A stretch of DNA of 10,916 nucleotides from Marinospirillum sp. (GTDB taxonomy: Bacteria; Pseudomonadota; Gammaproteobacteria; Pseudomonadales; Halomonadaceae): positions 1 to 10,916 of the forward strand of contig SKIX01000169.1 of the NCBI GenBank assembly GCA_007116195.1. The letters run 5' to 3'. Shown piece after piece: positions 7,329 to 10,916 of this stretch. The notes below the pieces were generated by a model. That model did no database searches. It saw only the letters and a list, made by a program, of their open reading frames with translations, and was not told the origin of the DNA. The position numbers and the translations under genes were made by a program. Each line of letters opens with the position of its first letter. Positions within the stretch are counted from its first letter, which is position 1.

Positions 7329-7787
7329 TTAACGAGCACGATAGTCGTCATGGCAGCTGCGGCAGCTTTGTACCAGTGCTCCAACTGTAGAGCGAGCTTG
7401 GCGCAGGTCAAAATCAGCAGAAGTAGAGGCTTCTAATAGCTCAGACAAGGCTTTGCCAAAGTTTTCGCCTTTACTTTGGAAATCCGCCATATTGTTCCAA
7501 GCTCGATCACGCATACGGCTTTCGCTAACACCTCGAGTTTCAGGGAAGTAGGTTTCAGGAAGCAAGGCTCCTGTTTGCGCAATATTTTGTGCTCTTTTGT
7601 TAATTTCCTGAGCATCGAATTCGATGTCACCACGAACCATGCCGCCCATAACACTCGTTTGAGCACTAATAACCTGGTAAAGCGCTTGACGGTATTGAAC
7701 CGCATCTTCAGGGTCAAAGTAGTCAGCTTGAACGACAGAAGTGGCAAATAAGCCCGCTGCGACAGTAATCATAGCTTTTTTAAACAT
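7329..7787 (-). CDS. Cytochrome c'
   Basis: A periplasmic four-helix-bundle haem protein of 152 residues before processing. The first 21 residues (MFKKAMITVAAGLFATSVVQA) form a Sec signal peptide with a cleavage site before Asp22. The single haem site CRSCH (142-146) lies at the C-terminus and is followed by DDYRAR, as is usual for class II cytochromes c. YRQ (32-34) contains the conserved Arg33 that contacts a haem propionate. Cytochromes c' have five-coordinate haem that binds NO or CO; roles in nitric-oxide tolerance are reported for some members, but the role here is not shown. The ATG at 7787 is chosen over one 24 bases upstream because it has AAGGA at seven-base spacing and begins the signal peptide. 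It converges on the cytochrome b gene, a possible membrane partner. Confidence 0.94.
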   Translation of the reverse strand: MFKKAMITVAAGLFATSVVQADYFDPEDAVQYRQALYQVISAQTSVMGGMVRGDIEFDAQEINKRAQNIAQTGALLPETYFPETRGVSESRMRDRAWNNMADFQSKGENFGKALSELLEASTSADFDLRQARSTVGALVQSCRSCHDDYRAR

Positions 7788-7794
7788 ATTTAGT

Positions 7795-7799
7795 TCCTT
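7795..7799 (-). promoter_or_regulatory. Ribosome binding site fixing the cytochrome c' start
   Basis: AAGGA on the minus strand lies seven bases before the ATG at 7787. It excludes the upstream in-frame ATG at 7811, which would add eight charged residues in front of the signal peptide. Confidence 0.8.
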
Positions 7800-7875
7800 T
7801 TTAGATTCCACTCATCGGTTTACCTACATACACTTGAGACTTTACCTTAAAACCCTTCAATCAACAAAATTGACT

Positions 7876-7899
7876 TAAAAAATATGCTAGCCTGCCGAT
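7876..7899 (+). promoter_or_regulatory. Sigma-28 (FliA)-like promoter upstream of pomA-motB
   Basis: TAAA at 7876-7879 is followed after 14 bases by GCCGATGC, of which GCCGAT (7894-7899) matches the core of the flagellar sigma-28 -10 element GCCGATAA. The spacing is one base shorter than the usual 15. Position upstream of stator genes makes a flagellar sigma factor plausible, but the implied leader of about 200 bases is long. Confidence 0.38.
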
Positions 7900-8028
7900 G
7901 CAACAGAGGGTGTACATCAACATGGCTTGAAAAACTTAGGAAAAGCGCTTAGTTGCAATTTTTTTGTCTTCTGGGTAACTTCCTGATACTTAACCTTAGC
8001 CTTAGAAGCTGTGCAAACGCTTTTAGGC

Positions 8029-8037
8029 TGCTATCAT
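8029..8037 (+). promoter_or_regulatory. Extended -10 sigma-70 promoter candidate for pomA
   Basis: TGCTATCAT matches the extended -10 pattern TGnTATAAT with one mismatch. No good -35 element is seen at normal spacing, which extended -10 promoters can tolerate. It would give a leader of about 60 bases before the pomA ATG at 8106. Confidence 0.35.
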
Positions 8038-8105
8038 ACGGGGCTGACCCAGCTCTTGGGCGAGCTAACCCGTAGATTAATGCTGCATTCATTAAGGATC
8101 GCAAT

Positions 8106-8882
8106 ATGGATCTTGCTACACTACTTGGCCTGGTATTAGGTTTCACGCTGATTATTCTGGCTATTATTACAGCGGCCGATTTGGGTCTTTTCTTTAACCT
8201 GCCAGGCATGCTTTTGGTTATGGGTGGCACTTTTTCTGCAGCCTTAATCAAGTTCCGAGTTCAAAGCTATCTGGTTGGTATTAAAGAAGGCTTTGCTACT
8301 GCCTTTTTTGAGCGTAATGATAATCCACGTGAGATCATCGCCTTAGCCAATCGCCTTTCTCGCATTGCCCGTCGTAATGGTCTCCTCGGTTTAGAAGATG
8401 AACCTATCGATAATCCTTTTTTTCAAAAGGGTGTGCAGATGTGTGTCGATGGCAGTGCTCCAGAATTTATTCAGGAAGTGCTACAAAAAGAGATGCTGCT
8501 CACCATAGATCGCAAATCTATCGGTGAGAAAGTTTTTCGTGCCTTCGGTGATCTCTGCCCAGCCTTTGGTATGCTAGGTACTTTGGTCGGTTTGGTCGCC
8601 ATGCTAAACAACCTGGATGACCCTACGGCACTCGGTCCAGGTATGGCGATTGCCTTGTTGACTACCTTTTATGGCTCACTGATGGCTCAGCTAGTCTTCT
8701 TACCGATTGCCGATAAGCTTGAGATGAAAACGGAAGAACTCAACAATAATATGGAATTGATCATTGATTCAGTGATGGGGATTTACAATGGTATGAATCC
8801 ACAGGTACTGGATGAGTTGCTGGAAACCTACTTACCTGAATATCAGCGTGGCACTGTTAATATGAATGAAGAAGTCGAATAG
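8106..8882 (+). CDS. pomA: Flagellar motor stator protein PomA/MotA
   Basis: An inner-membrane stator subunit of 258 residues that, with the MotB/PomB partner, channels ions to power flagellar rotation. It starts MDLATLLGL like Vibrio PomA, and its length matches the 253-residue PomA rather than the longer MotA of E. coli. Four membrane segments are visible (about 6-24, 31-49, 148-170, 178-200). VFRAFGDLCPAFGMLGTLVGLVAML (143-167) and GPGMAIALLTTFYG (177-190) are near-identical in style to PomA, with the channel proline 152 and threonines 159 and 186-187. The cytoplasmic loop keeps Arg89, Arg90 and Glu97, residues that contact the rotor in PomA. PomA likeness plus ectoine genes suggests sodium drive, an inference. 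AAGGA lies seven bases before the ATG. The motB gene follows after 20 bases. Confidence 0.95.
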   Translation: MDLATLLGLVLGFTLIILAIITAADLGLFFNLPGMLLVMGGTFSAALIKFRVQSYLVGIKEGFATAFFERNDNPREIIALANRLSRIARRNGLLGLEDEPIDNPFFQKGVQMCVDGSAPEFIQEVLQKEMLLTIDRKSIGEKVFRAFGDLCPAFGMLGTLVGLVAMLNNLDDPTALGPGMAIALLTTFYGSLMAQLVFLPIADKLEMKTEELNNNMELIIDSVMGIYNGMNPQVLDELLETYLPEYQRGTVNMNEEVE

Positions 8883-8902
8883 ACTTGAGGAATTGACCAC
8901 GT

Positions 8903-9694
8903 ATGATGAAGAGACGTCAAAAAAAACAGCGGAAAGGAGTTCCTGAGTGGATGGTTACCTTTGCCGATATGATGACCCTGCTGCTGGTTTTCTTTGTTTT
9001 GATTCTATCCTTCTCAACGATGGAGCAAGAACGCTTTCGCGCGATTTCTATGGCCTTACAAGATGCCTTCGGCTTTCAGATGATGAATCCTCTAAGTTTG
9101 ATTCCAGTGGATAACCCTCCACGCACTGAAAATATTATTGAGCCCATTAAGCCGGAGCCACCGACTACTGAACAAACAGGGGCCGAAAACCAGTTGGAAA
9201 CCCTGGGTAATCGCCTGCAGACCAACTTCACCGATGAAATCGAACGCGGCCTGCTGATTGTTGAACATGATGAAGATCACATCATTATTCGCTTTCCAGA
9301 CGATGCGGCCTTTGGTTCTGCCAGTGACTGGCTGGAACCGCAGATGGTGCCCATCATTCAGCGTGTCGGGGATCTGATTTCTGAATTCGAAATGTATGTT
9401 ATTGTCGGCGGGCATACGGATAATATTCCTATACATACGAATCGCTTTCGTTCTAACTGGGAGCTGTCCGCTGCTCGTGCCACCTCTGTGGCTCATGAGC
9501 TGACCTGGATGAGCGACCTCAATGAAGAATATCTTTATGTGGTTGGTAATGGTGATGCTCGCCCGCTGGATACCAATGCTACTCCAGAAGGCCGCTCACG
9601 TAATCGTCGTGTTGATATTCTTTTAATGGAAAGAGATATTACTGAAGAGCGGGAAGTCTTCCAGGGTATTCAGCAGATTCCAACCTACCGCTAA
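8903..9694 (+). CDS. motB: Flagellar motor stator protein MotB/PomB
   Basis: The peptidoglycan-anchoring stator partner of PomA, 263 residues. A basic N-terminus (KRRQKKQRKG) leads into the single membrane helix WMVTFADMMTLLLVFFVLIL (16-35), whose Asp22 is the essential ion-binding residue. A plug-like and proline-rich periplasmic linker follows (about 40-95, with PIKPEPPTTE). A C-terminal OmpA-like domain binds peptidoglycan: GGHTDNIPI (169-177), NWELSAARA (185-193) and RSRNRRVDI (231-239). At 263 residues it is shorter than E. coli MotB or Vibrio PomB (both about 310), mainly through a shorter linker and tail. The start at 8903 is taken because TGAGGA (8886-8891) is 11 bases upstream; a second ATG directly follows at 8906. 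Ion choice (sodium or proton) is not decided by the sequence. It converges on the MATE gene with one base between stops. Confidence 0.95.
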   Translation: MMKRRQKKQRKGVPEWMVTFADMMTLLLVFFVLILSFSTMEQERFRAISMALQDAFGFQMMNPLSLIPVDNPPRTENIIEPIKPEPPTTEQTGAENQLETLGNRLQTNFTDEIERGLLIVEHDEDHIIIRFPDDAAFGSASDWLEPQMVPIIQRVGDLISEFEMYVIVGGHTDNIPIHTNRFRSNWELSAARATSVAHELTWMSDLNEEYLYVVGNGDARPLDTNATPEGRSRNRRVDILLMERDITEEREVFQGIQQIPTYR

Positions 9695-9695
9695 T

Positions 9696-10916
9696 TTAGA
9701 CTTGAAGCTTTTGCCAGCGTCTTTGCTGCCAGATCAACGCAAAGACGCTGGAATTCAGAATCCTAAAGCCCAGCTGCGCGTACCAAATGCCTAATAAGCC
9801 CGCTTCCCAATAAATACCGATCAGCCAGGCGGCCGGCAGAAAAACCAACCACTGCATTGAAAGACTAATCATCATTACCAACCGCTGTGCACCTGCGCCC
9901 TGAAGCGCCTGATTAAAGACGATGGCGGTGGCGTCCAGGGTAATCATAATGCCGGTCAGCATCAGCGGAATCCGACCCAGTTCGATCAAATGAGGCTCAT
10001 GCAGAAAAATGCCCAGGATCATTTCCGGGAACAGCAGCAGCGGCAAGGCCAGGCAAGCCAGCAGCAGCGAAGCCAAACGCATGACCTCCCAACCCCAGCG
10101 ATGGGCTTCCTGGGGTTCTTCTTTACCTAGGCTGGAACCGACCAGCGTCATGGCAGCCATTCCCAGCCCCACCCCCGGCAGAATCAGCAGCAGCGACAGG
10201 TGCACCAGCACATGGCCCACGGCAACGCTGGAGGTGCTGATCTGCCCCAGAAACCAGAAGAGTACGGCATAGCTGACCGCAAACAGAAACTGTTGCAGGG
10301 AATTCGGTGCCGCCAGACGCAGGGTGCGCCACAAGAGGTTCATGGAGGTGGGCTGAAACACAAAGCCGCTGGGGCAGGCGGTCTGCCAGGTCAGCCAGCC
10401 CCAGACCAGCGCGCCCAGAGTGACCGAAATACTGGTGCCCAGAGCTGCGCCCACAGCACCCAACGGAGGCACGCCCAACCCTCCGTGGATCAGCCAGATA
10501 CTAAGCAGAATATTCAGGGTATGGGTGAAGAGGATGATTTTCAGGTAGATGCCGGGCTTGTGAATGCCTTGCCAGTAGCCGCGAAAGCAGAGGGTCAGGG
10601 CCACCGGCAAGAGTGCCAGGCTACGCCAGCTGAAATAGTCACTGGCGATTGCTCGTACTGCCTGATCTTGATTGATTAACCCAACGATGCCGCTAGAAAA
10701 ATGCCAAGCCAGCCAGGTCAGCGGTAGAGTAATAATGATAGCGAGCAAAATAGCCGCATTCAGGGGCAGGGCGCGTGTGGAATACTGGCGAGCACCGTGA
10801 CGCCGGGCAACCTGAGACTGAACACCGGAGGCCAGGCCCATAATCAGCGCAGTCAGCATGAAGATGGCATAGCCGCCCACGCCGACACCGGCCAGCACCG
10901 TTTCACCCAGGCTGCC
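9696..10916 (-). CDS. MATE-family multidrug/sodium antiporter, partial
   Basis: The C-terminal 406 residues of an inner-membrane multidrug and toxin extrusion transporter, which exports cationic or other toxic compounds in exchange for Na+ or H+. The reading frame is open to the right edge: GSLGET precedes the apparent GTG start at 10898, so that codon is internal and roughly 40 N-terminal residues lie outside the window. About ten or eleven hydrophobic segments are visible. Family-style pieces include MGLASGVQSQVARRHGA, LCFRGYWQGIHKPG, the GAVGAALGT turn and LQGAGAQRL near the C-terminus. The protein ends WQQRRWQKLQV. Its DNA is much richer in G and C than that of neighbouring genes, which hints at different ancestry. 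It converges on motB with one base between stop codons. The substrate and the subfamily (NorM or DinF type) cannot be told. Confidence 0.92.
   Translation of the reverse strand, partial: GSLGETVLAGVGVGGYAIFMLTALIMGLASGVQSQVARRHGARQYSTRALPLNAAILLAIIITLPLTWLAWHFSSGIVGLINQDQAVRAIASDYFSWRSLALLPVALTLCFRGYWQGIHKPGIYLKIILFTHTLNILLSIWLIHGGLGVPPLGAVGAALGTSISVTLGALVWGWLTWQTACPSGFVFQPTSMNLLWRTLRLAAPNSLQQFLFAVSYAVLFWFLGQISTSSVAVGHVLVHLSLLLILPGVGLGMAAMTLVGSSLGKEEPQEAHRWGWEVMRLASLLLACLALPLLLFPEMILGIFLHEPHLIELGRIPLMLTGIMITLDATAIVFNQALQGAGAQRLVMMISLSMQWLVFLPAAWLIGIYWEAGLLGIWYAQLGFRILNSSVFALIWQQRRWQKLQV
9714..9751. repeat. 13-bp perfect inverted repeat in the 3' end of the MATE gene
   Basis: CCAGCGTCTTTGC (9714-9726) and GCAAAGACGCTGG (9739-9751) are exact reverse complements around a 12-base loop. 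The hairpin starts 20 bases after the motB stop and lies wholly within the last codons of the MATE gene. No T-run follows on either strand. It may act as the transcript end or 3' stabiliser for pomA-motB, or for the opposite MATE transcript. Confidence 0.7.

Larger units (their letters stand above)
7788..8105. other. 318-base spacer between cytochrome c' and pomA
   Basis: This is the longest stretch without a gene. It should hold the promoter of cytochrome c' (minus strand, not confidently seen) and that of pomA-motB (plus strand, two candidates listed separately). It also has a seven-T run at about 7962-7968, three near-repeats of CTTA(A/G)(C/A) at 7989-8006, and an imperfect two-part inverted repeat: ACGGG/CCCGT (8038-8042, 8069-8073) enclosing AGCTC/GAGCT (8051-8055, 8062-8066). 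The only plus-strand reading frame of note, 22 codons from 7884, lacks a ribosome site and is not called as a gene. Confidence 0.6.

Noticed and set aside
7788..7811. Upstream start for cytochrome c'
   Set aside because: It would place charged residues in front of a normal signal peptide and would run through the ribosome site of the better start at 7787.
7861..7875. FNR/ANR-like site (TCAA-CAAAA-TTGA) upstream of cytochrome c'
   Set aside because: The arms are in the opposite order to the FNR consensus TTGAT-N4-ATCAA and only four bases long.
7884..7952. 22-codon plus-strand reading frame with three cysteines in the spacer
   Set aside because: No ribosome site, no recognisable motif, and it overlaps promoter-like sequence; short frames like this are expected by chance.
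9092..9496. 134-codon minus-strand frame inside motB
   Set aside because: Antisense to clear OmpA-like and linker coding sequence; no motif and no ribosome site.
10200..10679. Long plus-strand open frame opposite the MATE gene (159 codons)
   Set aside because: It is an antisense shadow caused by the GC-rich MATE coding sequence; its translation is low-complexity, without family motifs, and it has no convincing ribosome site.
10896..10898. GTG as the true start of the MATE protein
   Set aside because: The frame continues upstream to the window edge with family-like residues GSLGET, and the visible protein is short of the usual length of about 450 residues.

Overview
The window reads as chromosomal DNA from a marine or salt-adapted gammaproteobacterium, most likely of the Oceanospirillales type. 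The case rests on ectoine biosynthesis genes, a PomA-type (probably sodium-driven) flagellar stator, an enterobacterial-style Pat protein acetyltransferase and a gammaproteobacterial PdxH. Most of the window is moderately AT-rich (two 60-base blocks counted by hand gave 37-40% GC). The genus is not assignable from sequence alone.

Layout, left to right. The window opens on the last codons of ectB followed by a complete ectC, the end of an ectoine operon, closed by a strong intrinsic terminator. Facing it on the minus strand are an HDOD-GGDEF protein (probable diguanylate cyclase, GTG start) and, upstream of that, a histone-deacetylase-family amidohydrolase. The deacetylase is divergent from a 909-residue Pat-type protein lysine acetyltransferase (acyl-CoA-synthetase-like body plus C-terminal GNAT). 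Pat converges on pdxH (pyridoxamine phosphate oxidase). pdxH is divergent from a small b-type cytochrome of the b561/NiFe-hydrogenase cytochrome b family, which converges on a cytochrome c' gene. After a 318-base spacer with regulatory-looking sequence comes a pomA-motB stator operon. It converges, with a single base between stop codons, on a MATE-family transporter that runs off the right edge and is clearly more GC-rich than the rest.

Functional themes. Most of it is housekeeping and accessory metabolism: osmoprotection, vitamin B6, electron transfer, motility and efflux. The most suggestive pairing is the divergent acetyltransferase and deacetylase, which may be the writer and eraser of a protein-acylation switch, with a c-di-GMP enzyme directly downstream of the deacetylase. 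All four convergent junctions carry a hairpin; two of these reach into, or lie inside, the 3' end of a coding region.

I found no tRNA, rRNA, CRISPR array, insertion sequence or phage gene, and nothing that convincingly amounts to a wholly new system. The findings are therefore mostly modest, and each states what would test it.
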